Assembly: GCF_033842475.1 (NCBI RefSeq)
Contig: NZ_JAWXYB010000018.1
Location: 2,277,501 to 2,341,500, forward strand
Direction of reading: 5' to 3'
Length of the DNA stretch: 64,000 nt
Source of the DNA: Acidiphilium acidophilum
Lineage (GTDB): Bacteria > Pseudomonadota > Alphaproteobacteria > Acetobacterales > Acetobacteraceae
Below the pieces are notes generated by a model. It saw nothing but the letters and a program-made list of their open reading frames with translations. It was not told the DNA's origin and did no database searches. Below are positions 56,202 through 63,347 of this stretch, in pieces. Numbering within the stretch: position 1 is the stretch's first letter; each line of letters starts with the position of its first letter. A program made the position numbers and the translations under genes.

Positions 56202-57787
56202 GATTGCACCTGTTTGAGACTGTAGGTAGCGTGGCCCCACCGGCCCTCGGCATCCTGCCGGGTCAGTACGAAACCGCCGGCCCGCGTGCCGACGTAGGCG
56301 TTGACGGTGGCGACGATGTAATTGCGGCCTCTGTTTTGCGGGTCGATGATGCCCTTGACGGCATCGGAGAGGCGCGCGGCTGGGACCGGATAATTGTGAT
56401 GATCCTCCCACCACTGGTCGAACATCTCCACCAGCTTGAGGCGGCGCGGATCGCGTGCCTTGGCGCGGGCGATGGCTTCAACCGGATCGGCGCAACCCAA
56501 TGTCAGCAACGGGTCTCGGACCCACCGTGCCCATGTCTCGAATGATCCGAAGGCTTTGCCTTTGGTCAAATCGGCATCGTTCTGCCTGCCCCATCGCCAG
56601 ATGGTCAGGGCGGCGGTAAGCAATTCGCCGCGCCGGGCCCTGATGGTCGCCAGGAACCCATCGCGGCCATCGGGGAAGTCGCGCGCCTCGGGATCATCGC
56701 ATTTCGGGTCGAGTTCGCAGGCCAGAAAGCGGCGAGCTAGATCCTCCGAAACACTCAATCCGTTGCCGGTGACCGCGACAAAGGCGGTGCTGTTCAGTAG
56801 GACCATGCGGGTCTCGCCATATACCCGACCCCAGGCCGGCCGCTCGGTGATCACGCTCGCGAGCGTATCGGATCGCAGGGCGGTAGCGTTCACGTTATCG
56901 AGGAAGATCGCGTTGCCGGCCTCGATCAATGCCGAAGTGATGCGCTTATCAAGTTCCCCCGAAGCGGTGCCGGCGGTGAAGGCGGCGGGCGGTGCGCCGT
57001 ACGCAATAGCGCAGATGGCTTGCACTAGAAGCCCCTTACCCGATCCTGCCCCCGACACATCAGGCGCGGTGACCATCAGGCCGGGGGTGAGGTCGAGCGA
57101 GGGCTTTGCGATTGCGGTCATCAGCCCGTTCAGGAAGGCCGATTCTGCGTCACAAGGCGGCAGATCGGTATCGACAAGATCGAGGTCGCTGGCAGTCATC
57201 CGCGCCGCGTCCGCAAATGGAAACGTCGCGAATACGTCGCGGATCAGGCGCAACCCCTGTGCGGCATCGGCGCGGCTGGGGCGGGTCGGTACACGGATAT
57301 CCGGGACACGGCTGCACCATAGGCGGGTCGCGTGATCATAGCCTTCTACCGCCCTGATCGTGCCGTCATCCTCCAGCAATGGGGTTACCGCTACACCGTC
57401 GATCGCTGGCAATCGCCATTCGGCGGAATCCATCATCGCCTTCGCCGCGCGCTCTGGAAACGTGACGGGCACGGTCTCGGTCTCGCCGGTTTGTTTGTTC
57501 ACCTTCATGCGGATCGGCCTCGAAACCGTATGAACAAGGTCCGTGATGCCGTGATGCGTCATGCGGTGAAACCGCGCCGGCTCATCTGGGGGCGTCATCA
57601 GACGGGTCGGCAGGCCGTCGCGGGCGAATACGCGAAGCGGGATGGCGCGGGCCTCAATCAGCCTCATGGCGGCCCGCTGGGTGGCAGGGAGATCGCCGGT
57701 ATGCTCCACCAGGTCCGGCCGATCGAGGGCGCGGCTTACCATTTCGGCGGCGGCGGCATCGTCAATGCCGCGGTTCATATCGTTCAT
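56198..57787 (-). CDS. Phage/satellite-type P-loop ATPase (putative replicative helicase)
   Basis: A 529-residue P-loop protein. Walker A is GAGSGKG (about 245), Walker B is NAIFLDNVN, with VAVTGNGLSVSEDLARRF as a sensor/arginine-finger-like segment. This layout resembles helicase or DNA-packaging-type ATPases next to PrimPol in small mobile elements. It starts in ATGA overlap with the primase gene, which supports a replication role. The N-terminal about 190 residues lack a recognised domain. Confidence 0.8.
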   Translation of the reverse strand: MNDMNRGIDDAAAAEMVSRALDRPDLVEHTGDLPATQRAAMRLIEARAIPLRVFARDGLPTRLMTPPDEPARFHRMTHHGITDLVHTVSRPIRMKVNKQTGETETVPVTFPERAAKAMMDSAEWRLPAIDGVAVTPLLEDDGTIRAVEGYDHATRLWCSRVPDIRVPTRPSRADAAQGLRLIRDVFATFPFADAARMTASDLDLVDTDLPPCDAESAFLNGLMTAIAKPSLDLTPGLMVTAPDVSGAGSGKGLLVQAICAIAYGAPPAAFTAGTASGELDKRITSALIEAGNAIFLDNVNATALRSDTLASVITERPAWGRVYGETRMVLLNSTAFVAVTGNGLSVSEDLARRFLACELDPKCDDPEARDFPDGRDGFLATIRARRGELLTAALTIWRWGRQNDADLTKGKAFGSFETWARWVRDPLLTLGCADPVEAIARAKARDPRRLKLVEMFDQWWEDHHNYPVPAARLSDAVKGIIDPQNRGRNYIVATVNAYVGTRAGGFVLTRQDAEGRWGHATYSLKQVQS

Positions 57788-58530
57788 GAGCGCGCCCCCT
57801 CAATCGCTGATCGAGCGGTGCGATTCGCCTCTTGCCGGTCGAGGCCAATGCGCGCGCCGGTCTCGGTCAGGATCGAAACAGCATCGCGGCGGGACAACGT
57901 GCCTGTGCCGGCCAACTCACGCATCCGGCATCCGGCCCAGTACAGGCGGCGGTTTCGTTCCCCCTGCCCTGCCTCGGTAACAAAACGAATGAGCCGACCG
58001 ATCGCCACATCGTCAGCAACGCGGGGCGGGGCATAGGAAGCGGCTGGGGCGGGTTTCGGCGGCGGCAGCAACCAATCGGGCCAGTCAGCAGGCGAAGCGT
58101 TGCAGAGCACTGGAAACCCCGCGCTGGGCCAGTAGATTGCGCTCGATCCGGTCGATCGGATTTCGATGCCGGTGCCGATCTGCCCGATAGCGACGGTGCG
58201 GAGTTCGGGCCGATGCTTCATGGCGATATGCAGGCCGCCGCTCCGGGTGCGCCATGCTAATGTCGCCGGCATCCGGTGCCGGTTTGCCTGCCACCAGATT
58301 AGGCCATCATGTTGCCGGTCGATATCCAGAACAGACAGGCCGGACGGGGTGCCGGTAGCGATGGCGACCAGTTCGGCGCGCCGATCTGCAAAGAGTTCGG
58401 TCAGGCGCGCCGGGTTGGCCGATGCGTCATGGACCCCATGACTGTCCTTCAAGGGGGTTTTCGCTCCAGTCATCGGGAAAACGGCGATGCCGCGCGCCGC
58501 GAGGTCGAGGGCGTGATCAAGGGTGTTCAT
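57784..58530 (-). CDS. PrimPol-type primase/polymerase
   Basis: A 248-residue protein with the AEP primase-polymerase core. It has the catalytic DxD in SVLDID (about 69-71) and the motif SGGLHIAMKH (His about 101). The last about 90 residues form a helical C-terminal region. It should prime replication of the excised element together with the downstream ATPase. The ATG at 58530 overlaps the stop of the 89-residue gene. Confidence 0.87.
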   Translation of the reverse strand: MNTLDHALDLAARGIAVFPMTGAKTPLKDSHGVHDASANPARLTELFADRRAELVAIATGTPSGLSVLDIDRQHDGLIWWQANRHRMPATLAWRTRSGGLHIAMKHRPELRTVAIGQIGTGIEIRSTGSSAIYWPSAGFPVLCNASPADWPDWLLPPPKPAPAASYAPPRVADDVAIGRLIRFVTEAGQGERNRRLYWAGCRMRELAGTGTLSRRDAVSILTETGARIGLDRQEANRTARSAIEGARS

Positions 58531-58796
58531 TGCGCCGCCCCCTTTTTCATCGCCGCATCGAGCGCGGCGGCGACACGCCGGCAATGCCCGGCTTCGGCTT
58601 CGGCGGCGGCGCGCAGGATGGGGTCTCGGTCACGCCGGGCAAGTATCTGGTCGCCGCGCGAGGCGAGGGAGCGGATGGCGCGGCGAAGGTCTGCGACGGG
58701 CAGCGAGATGGTGGCGGTGGTGCGCCGGTCTTGGTTTTCGAGGTTGCCGATGATGCGATCGTGCATCGCGTCGGCTTGAGTTTTATGGTCGGTCAT
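58527..58796 (-). CDS. Unknown 89-residue helical protein
   Basis: Starts at ATG 58796 behind AAAGGATTG. It is charged and helical (ADLRRAIRSLASRGDQILAR; AAEAEAGHCRRVAAALDAAM). It overlaps the primase start as ATGA. No family recognised. Confidence 0.7.
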   Translation of the reverse strand: MTDHKTQADAMHDRIIGNLENQDRRTTATISLPVADLRRAIRSLASRGDQILARRDRDPILRAAAEAEAGHCRRVAAALDAAMKKGAAQ

Positions 58797-58929
58797 GGGG
58801 CAATCCTTTCGGATTTGCCTTGCAAGTTCGCGCCGGAAGCTCTATCAATGCAGTGCCGTCTGCACATCGATACGAGTTCCGCCGCGCCTCGCAAGGGCGC
58901 GGTTTTCGTTTAGGCGGCGTTTTTTTCAT
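58783..58929 (-). CDS. Doubtful 48-residue ORF
   Basis: A small Lys/Arg/Pro/Cys-rich ORF starting inside the 3' end of the regulator gene and overlapping the 89-residue gene by 14 nt. Its RBS is weak. Position in a tight operon is the only support. Confidence 0.3.
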   Translation of the reverse strand: MKKTPPKRKPRPCEARRNSYRCADGTALIELPARTCKANPKGLPHDRP

Positions 58930-59107
58930 CGAGAGATTCGAGCAGTTCCAGGCCGCTCGGCACGTCAATCAACCGGCGGCGGCCCACCTTGATGGAGCGC
59001 AGCTTGCCGTCATTGATGGCTTCGTAGGTCCAGGTGCGGGTGGTGCCAGAGATACGGTTCCAGAGCGGGATGGGAGCATAGCGCGGGGTTTCAGTGTTCG
59101 TTTTCAT
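58910..59107 (-). CDS. AlpA-like helix-turn-helix regulator/excisionase
   Basis: A small DNA-binding protein of 65 residues from ATG 59107 (76 from the ATG at 59140). The segment RISGTTRTWTYEAINDGKLR followed by SIKVGRRRLIDVP is a winged-helix excisionase/AlpA pattern. Such proteins control integrase activity or satellite induction. It lies between the replication genes and the integrase. Confidence 0.8.
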   Translation of the reverse strand: MKTNTETPRYAPIPLWNRISGTTRTWTYEAINDGKLRSIKVGRRRLIDVPSGLELLESLDEKNAA

Positions 59108-59212
59108 TGTGTTTTGTTCCGTAAAGTTCGGGTTGAACATGACGGGACAATAACGATGAGCGTTCGTGTAGTCGTGTCGCGTTCGGGCATAGTTTCGACC
59201 CCGAACGCGACA

Positions 59213-59878
59213 CTATATGCCGCGCCAATCTCGGTTGCGTGTTCGGCGTGCGTGACGCACGCGGCCAATGTCCACCTCATCGGGGAATAGCAGTTCCGCT
59301 AGGTGCGCGGTTTTTGCGAGATGGGGGCGTCCGGTGATGCGCTCGACCGCTTCGGCAAGCCATCCGATCGCGGCGGTGTATTCGGCGTTGTCAGTCTTGG
59401 CGGTTCGCGTAGCGCCCAGGCGCGTTGGGGTCTGGGCTGCGATGCGCCCGCGCGCTTCGACCATTCCGGCGATGCGACTAATGGCGGTCCTTAGGTAATC
59501 GGCTTCACCAGGTTCCAACGCCACCCGCGCGGCGAGAGGGTGAGAAGGTGGGGCGTCGGTTTCGACGATGAAATGGTCAATCAGCTTAAGCGCGTCACGT
59601 AGGTCCTGTAATCTTTGGGGCATCGCTTTTTCTGCCGCAACCATGTGTTTGAAACCGTCGCATAGTCTGCCGGCCTCGTAGCACGCGCGCAGCAGTCGGA
59701 CGGCGCGGTCGGGGTCGGCGTCTGCCAGTTTTTCGATGATGTCGCGCAATTCTTTGCCGTTTTCGGTGCTGCCCTCGATTTTATCGAGCAGGGTTTCTAG
59801 GTCACTCGGCATCGAGGGTGAGTTCTGGCGGATGATCTTGATTGCATCCGGTACGACGCCCTTTTTTCTGTCGCTCAT
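59213..59878 (-). CDS. Unknown 221-residue island protein
   Basis: A soluble, highly helical protein (LETLLDKIEGSTENGKELRD; ERITGRPHLAKTAHLAELLF). No membrane span or catalytic motif is visible. It starts in ATGA overlap with the 65-residue gene and ends 106 nt before the AlpA-like gene. Likely regulatory or replication-related, but unassigned. Confidence 0.7.
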   Translation of the reverse strand: MSDRKKGVVPDAIKIIRQNSPSMPSDLETLLDKIEGSTENGKELRDIIEKLADADPDRAVRLLRACYEAGRLCDGFKHMVAAEKAMPQRLQDLRDALKLIDHFIVETDAPPSHPLAARVALEPGEADYLRTAISRIAGMVEARGRIAAQTPTRLGATRTAKTDNAEYTAAIGWLAEAVERITGRPHLAKTAHLAELLFPDEVDIGRVRHARRTRNRDWRGI

Positions 59879-60072
59879 GATGCCACCCGCACGTCAAAGG
59901 CGCGGGAGAGCGCGGCGCGGGCGATTTGCGCCACGATGGCGGCTTGCGATGGCGTTGCTGCCAGTGCTGCCAGTTCGCGCGCCATGTGATCGGCGCGGGC
60001 GGCGATGTCAGCCACGCGGGGCGAATTGTCCCGCGCTGATTTTGTGGTAGTCTCGTCTTGATCCTGTCTCAC
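59875..60072 (-). CDS. Unknown 65-residue protein
   Basis: GTG start at 60072 with a strong AGGAGG site. The protein has a polar start and a helical, alanine-rich second half (PSQAAIVAQIARAALSRA). It overlaps the 221-residue gene. No family recognised. Confidence 0.7.
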   Translation of the reverse strand: MRQDQDETTTKSARDNSPRVADIAARADHMARELAALAATPSQAAIVAQIARAALSRAFDVRVAS

Positions 60073-60161
60073 GGTTAGCCTCCTTTTGCGGGATCAGCGG
60101 CGGCGGGTCTGATACACCCGTCGCCACCCCGCACATGCTGGCATCCGGCCAGCGCGGACGA

Positions 60162-61445
60162 TCAGCCCGTCATGGGCCGAACATTGGTTTCGGCCACGAG
60201 CCCGAGCGGGGCGAACGCGGCGCGGATTGATTCAGCGACATAATCCGGCGAGAGATGCGCGTAGTGTTTCGCGCATATCGCCTCAGAATTGCCGAGTTGT
60301 GCAGCCACTACGCCAAGCGGCACGCCGGCCATGATCAGCCGGCTTGCATGGGTGTGGCGCAGGATATGGAAACCGATAGCTGGGGCGATCTGTGCGGCCT
60401 CGCAGGCAGCGCGCATCGGGCGGATTTGGTCGCTCTTTCCCCACTGGTCGCCATCGGGCTTGGTCAGGATCAGGGCGGTGCCCTTTTTGCCGGCGCAATG
60501 CTGCCTGAAAAACTCGGTGCCCTCGGTGGTCAGCATAATTGAGCGTGGCTTGCCGGATTTCGACACGCGGACATGAAGGGTGCCCTTCTCAGGGTTGAAG
60601 TCTGCTACCCGGAACCGGACGAGTTCGCCGTAACGTGCGCCGGTCAGTAGCGCGGCGGTGACCATCGGGCGGAAACCGGGATCGGCGGCATTGGCCAGGC
60701 GCACGGCCTCGGCATCGGTAAGGTGGCGGATGCGCGGGGCATCGGCGCCCTTGAAGGGCTTCACGCGCCGCCATGCGTCGTCGCTCGCGATCTTCCCCTC
60801 CCGGTAGGCAAGATTCAGCGCGGCCTTAAGTACGGTGAGCAAGCGGTTTGCCGTAGCACGCCGGGCGCGGGTGGCGTCGGCATCGGCGGCATCGAGGGCG
60901 CGGGTGGCAACCTTCCCTTCTCTCGACCGAACGCGGGCTGGGCTGGTCGCCAATCCGCGGAACCATGACCGAATTTTGGCGGGGCTTAGTTTCGTCACCG
61001 GCTCCGCCCCCAGCTTCGGCAGGATGTGTGCGGCGATGGCTGTTTTAAGCCCCTTGGCATCCTTGCCGCCCCGCGCGGCGTAGTCGGCTTCGTAATCCGC
61101 CATAACCGCCTCCACCGTCACCAGCACAGGCGCGCGGGCATGGGATCGGCCAAGCTCGGCGAACCATGCGGCGGCGGCCTGCTGTGCTTGCGCGAAGGTC
61201 AGGGTTTCCACGCCATCGGCATCAAGCATGTCATCCGCGCTGCCCAGGCTCTTGTAGAACCGGGTCGGCTCGCGGTCGCGGTCGAAATGGCGGGCGATCC
61301 ATGTGCCGGCCTTGCCGCCGGCCAGGCGGCGATAGCCGATCGCCCTGCCCTCTTGGATCGTCCTGAAATACGGCTCGCGGCGCACTGGCAGTCGCAGGCG
61401 AGCAGCGCGGGTGTCCAGACGTTCATCGCGCGCTTTACGAGGCAT
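60162..61445 (-). CDS. Tyrosine-recombinase integrase of the island
   Basis: A 427-residue phage-type integrase. Active-site residues: Arg in TGARYGELVRF (about 268), Lys in VSKSGKPR, His and Arg in FHILRHTHASRL (about 367) and the tyrosine in KHYAHLSPDYV (about 393). The N-terminal half carries arm- and core-binding domains. It lies 303 bp from attR and is transcribed away from it, and should catalyse recombination at the tRNA-Glu site. Confidence 0.96.
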   Translation of the reverse strand: MPRKARDERLDTRAARLRLPVRREPYFRTIQEGRAIGYRRLAGGKAGTWIARHFDRDREPTRFYKSLGSADDMLDADGVETLTFAQAQQAAAAWFAELGRSHARAPVLVTVEAVMADYEADYAARGGKDAKGLKTAIAAHILPKLGAEPVTKLSPAKIRSWFRGLATSPARVRSREGKVATRALDAADADATRARRATANRLLTVLKAALNLAYREGKIASDDAWRRVKPFKGADAPRIRHLTDAEAVRLANAADPGFRPMVTAALLTGARYGELVRFRVADFNPEKGTLHVRVSKSGKPRSIMLTTEGTEFFRQHCAGKKGTALILTKPDGDQWGKSDQIRPMRAACEAAQIAPAIGFHILRHTHASRLIMAGVPLGVVAAQLGNSEAICAKHYAHLSPDYVAESIRAAFAPLGLVAETNVRPMTG

Positions 61446-61471
61446 CGCGCAATCCAGTTCGCTGCATTCTC

Positions 61472-61506
61472 ATCACGATACCCCCTACGCCCCCTATGCC
61501 CTGTGC
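61472..61506. repeat. Right arm repeat 1
   Basis: Contains the core ATACCCCCTACGCCCCCTAT followed by GCCCTGTGC, repeated almost exactly at 61551-61580 and, inverted, near the left end (51489-51520). Lies between integrase start and attR; a candidate integrase arm-type site. Confidence 0.65.
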
Positions 61507-61550
61507 CATCCGTGCGTACGGGAAATTGCACAAGGTCATAATAGCTGCCT

Positions 61551-61580
61551 CATACCCCCTACGCCCCCTATGCCCTGTGC
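61551..61580. repeat. Right arm repeat 2
   Basis: Second copy of the right-end repeat, identical over about 29 bp to 61478-61506, on the same strand with a 73-bp period. Further GCCGTATG/ACGGCATA-type repeats follow up to 61740. Confidence 0.65.
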
Positions 61581-61747
61581 AACTCCACACACGTAGAGAT
61601 TTTACAGGGGTATCCTTACCCTATGCCGTATGCGATGTCTATACGGCATACACGGCACCGGACGGCATAGGACGCTATTGGACGGTATAATCAGGGTTTT
61701 CTAGGTGTTCATGCACGAAATGGGACGGCATAGGACGCTGGTTGCCA

Positions 61748-61793
61748 CCCTCTCACGGCGGCAACACCGGTTCGAATCCGGTACGGGATACCA
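61748..61793. repeat. attR: duplicated 3' part of tRNA-Glu
   Basis: Identical to 51289-51334. It is the displaced 3' fragment of the tRNA gene, ending in CCA. TAGGACGCTG at 61731-61740 also matches the tRNA, with a 7-bp insertion between. Confidence 0.9.
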
Positions 61794-61892
61794 GCCCTTA
61801 TGGCGCCCTGCCCTCAATTTGCTGATCGCTGCGCCCTTTCGTTACGCATGGGTTGGGCGGTCGCGGGTGTTGTTCGGAAGGTTGGAGACACC

Positions 61893-62516
61893 TCACGCCG
61901 ATCGCGATTGATGCTCTGTCGAGTTCAGGATGGCGTCGAGGTTGCGGCGGGCGATGTCGAGTACGGTGGGATCGCCGCTGACCATCAGGGCTGCGATGGT
62001 GCCGTCGATCAGCAGCAGCAACTGGCGTGCGAGGACCGCAGGTTCGGCAGATCCTGCCATTGTTGCGATCGTTGCGAGCCGTGCGAGGATTTCGCGGTGA
62101 TGGGCCGCGGCCATTTCGCGGAGCCAGACCTCGTCCTTGCGATGCTCGGAGACCGCGTTCATGAAGGCGCATCCGTAGAACTTGCCGCCGCTGAACCAGT
62201 CGCCGAGCGCGGGGACGATGGCGCGCAGTTGTGCCAGCGGGTCGGCGCCGGCGGCGTCGAGCCGGGCGAAGAAGCGCTGACGCCAATCGGTGCCTTCCTC
62301 GGTCAGCACGGCGCGGAGAAGGGCATCTTTCGAGCCATAACGGGCATAGAGCGTCATTTTCGAGGCTCCGGCGGCGGCCAGGATGCGATCGATCCCGGTG
62401 GCGTGGATACCATCGCGGCAGAATAATTCGCGGGCGACATCGAGGATGCGGGATTGCGGCGAGGCAGCTATCGGTTCTGCTGACTTCAGTAGCAGTGCCG
62501 CCTTCATCTTGCTCAT
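61893..62516 (-). CDS. TetR/AcrR family transcriptional regulator
   Basis: A 207-residue repressor-type protein. The N-terminal HTH is RILDVARELFCRDGIHATGI followed by DRILAAAGASKMTLYARYGS, a TetR pattern. The C-terminal ligand domain is helical. It is divergent from the OsmC gene across a 284-bp gap that contains a perfect palindrome, and probably represses that promoter. Ligand unknown. Confidence 0.92.
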   Translation of the reverse strand: MSKMKAALLLKSAEPIAASPQSRILDVARELFCRDGIHATGIDRILAAAGASKMTLYARYGSKDALLRAVLTEEGTDWRQRFFARLDAAGADPLAQLRAIVPALGDWFSGGKFYGCAFMNAVSEHRKDEVWLREMAAAHHREILARLATIATMAGSAEPAVLARQLLLLIDGTIAALMVSGDPTVLDIARRNLDAILNSTEHQSRSA

Positions 62517-62743
62517 GAACTCATCAATTCCTTAGGCAAATGATTAATAATTATACAAACGAACGCGGCGGCGACTCCGGGATGGGCCTTCGGGTCTCTT
62601 GTTCTACACAAATCGTGCCAGGAAAGCGCGAAGAAAAATCAACAGCGATTTCCTGTCTCAAACGGGGCCGCGCTGGGGGTGCAGAGCGTGCTGCACGACC
62701 TTGCGATGGATTTGGCATACGAATTGCATTGTTCTGGTTACGA

Positions 62744-62765
62744 CAAGACAGACCGTTCTGTCTTG
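62744..62765. promoter_or_regulatory. TetR-type operator palindrome
   Basis: CAAGACAGA-CCGT-TCTGTCTTG, perfect 9-bp arms with a 4-bp spacer, 36-57 bp upstream of the OsmC GTG. Size and AGAC/GTCT core resemble operators of TetR regulators with this type of HTH. The adjacent tetR gene is the likely ligand-responsive repressor. Confidence 0.7.
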
Positions 62766-62800
62766 CTCTCGCCAACCGGACCAGCCCGAAAGGATCCACC

Positions 62801-63346
62801 GTGAGCCAGCCCGCCAGCGCACCGACCGCCATGATTTCCTGCCTGCAGCCGATCGACCGCACCGGTCTCGAAGCCCTGATCGCCAAAGGCAAGGCGGATC
62901 CCACCGCGATCCGCACGCTCAAGTGCAAGACCATTGCCGAAGGCCGGTTCCGCCATCTTAACATGATCCGCAACCTGCCGCCTTATATCGTCGATGAACC
63001 GCCCGGACTGCTCGGCGATGATACCGCGCCCAACCCGTCCGAAGCCTCGCTCGCGGCACTCGGCTCCTGCCTTGCCGTCGGCATTCATGCCAATGCGGTC
63101 GCGCAGAACATCACGATTCAGTCGCTCGAACTTGAGCTTGAAGCGGATATCAACATCACCGCCGTCTGGGGCACCGGGGACGTATCGCCCAAGCCGGTCG
63201 GCTTCGATGCGGTGCGGGTCAAGGTCAATCTGCGCGCCGATGCGCCGCAGGACCGGATCGATGCGCTGATCGCCCACGCGACCAAATGGTCGCCGGTCGC
63301 CAATACGTTCATCAAGCCCGTGGCGCTCGATGTGAAGGCCGTCTGA
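62801..63346 (+). CDS. OsmC-family protein
   Basis: 181 residues from GTG 62801 (AAAGGAT upstream). The OsmC fold shows PPGLLGDDTAPNPSEASLAA, then LGSCLAVGIHANA (the redox Cys position) and a C-terminal domain ending ANTFIKPVALDV. Members detoxify organic peroxides or act in related redox roles. Here the partner gene is an acyl-CoA dehydrogenase-like protein one base downstream, so a lipid or xenobiotic oxidation role is possible. Confidence 0.9.
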   Translation: MSQPASAPTAMISCLQPIDRTGLEALIAKGKADPTAIRTLKCKTIAEGRFRHLNMIRNLPPYIVDEPPGLLGDDTAPNPSEASLAALGSCLAVGIHANAVAQNITIQSLELELEADINITAVWGTGDVSPKPVGFDAVRVKVNLRADAPQDRIDALIAHATKWSPVANTFIKPVALDVKAV

Positions 63347-63347
63347 T

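Larger units (their letters stand above)
51289..61793. mobile_element. 10.4-kb tRNA-Glu-integrated element, phage-satellite-like
   Basis: Bounded by 46-bp direct repeats, with the integrase beside the right repeat and nearly all genes on the minus strand. Contents in transcription order: integrase, small genes, AlpA-like regulator, PrimPol primase, P-loop ATPase, several small proteins, RHH protein, DUF5681 protein and more small proteins. There are no recognisable capsid, portal, tail, lysis, relaxase or conjugation genes. Size and gene set resemble PICI-like phage satellites; a minimal integrative plasmid-like element is the main alternative. Confidence 0.85.

Noticed and set aside
51335-61747. 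Complete prophage
   Set aside because: No capsid, portal, large terminase, tail or lysis genes are visible, and the element is only about 10 kb.
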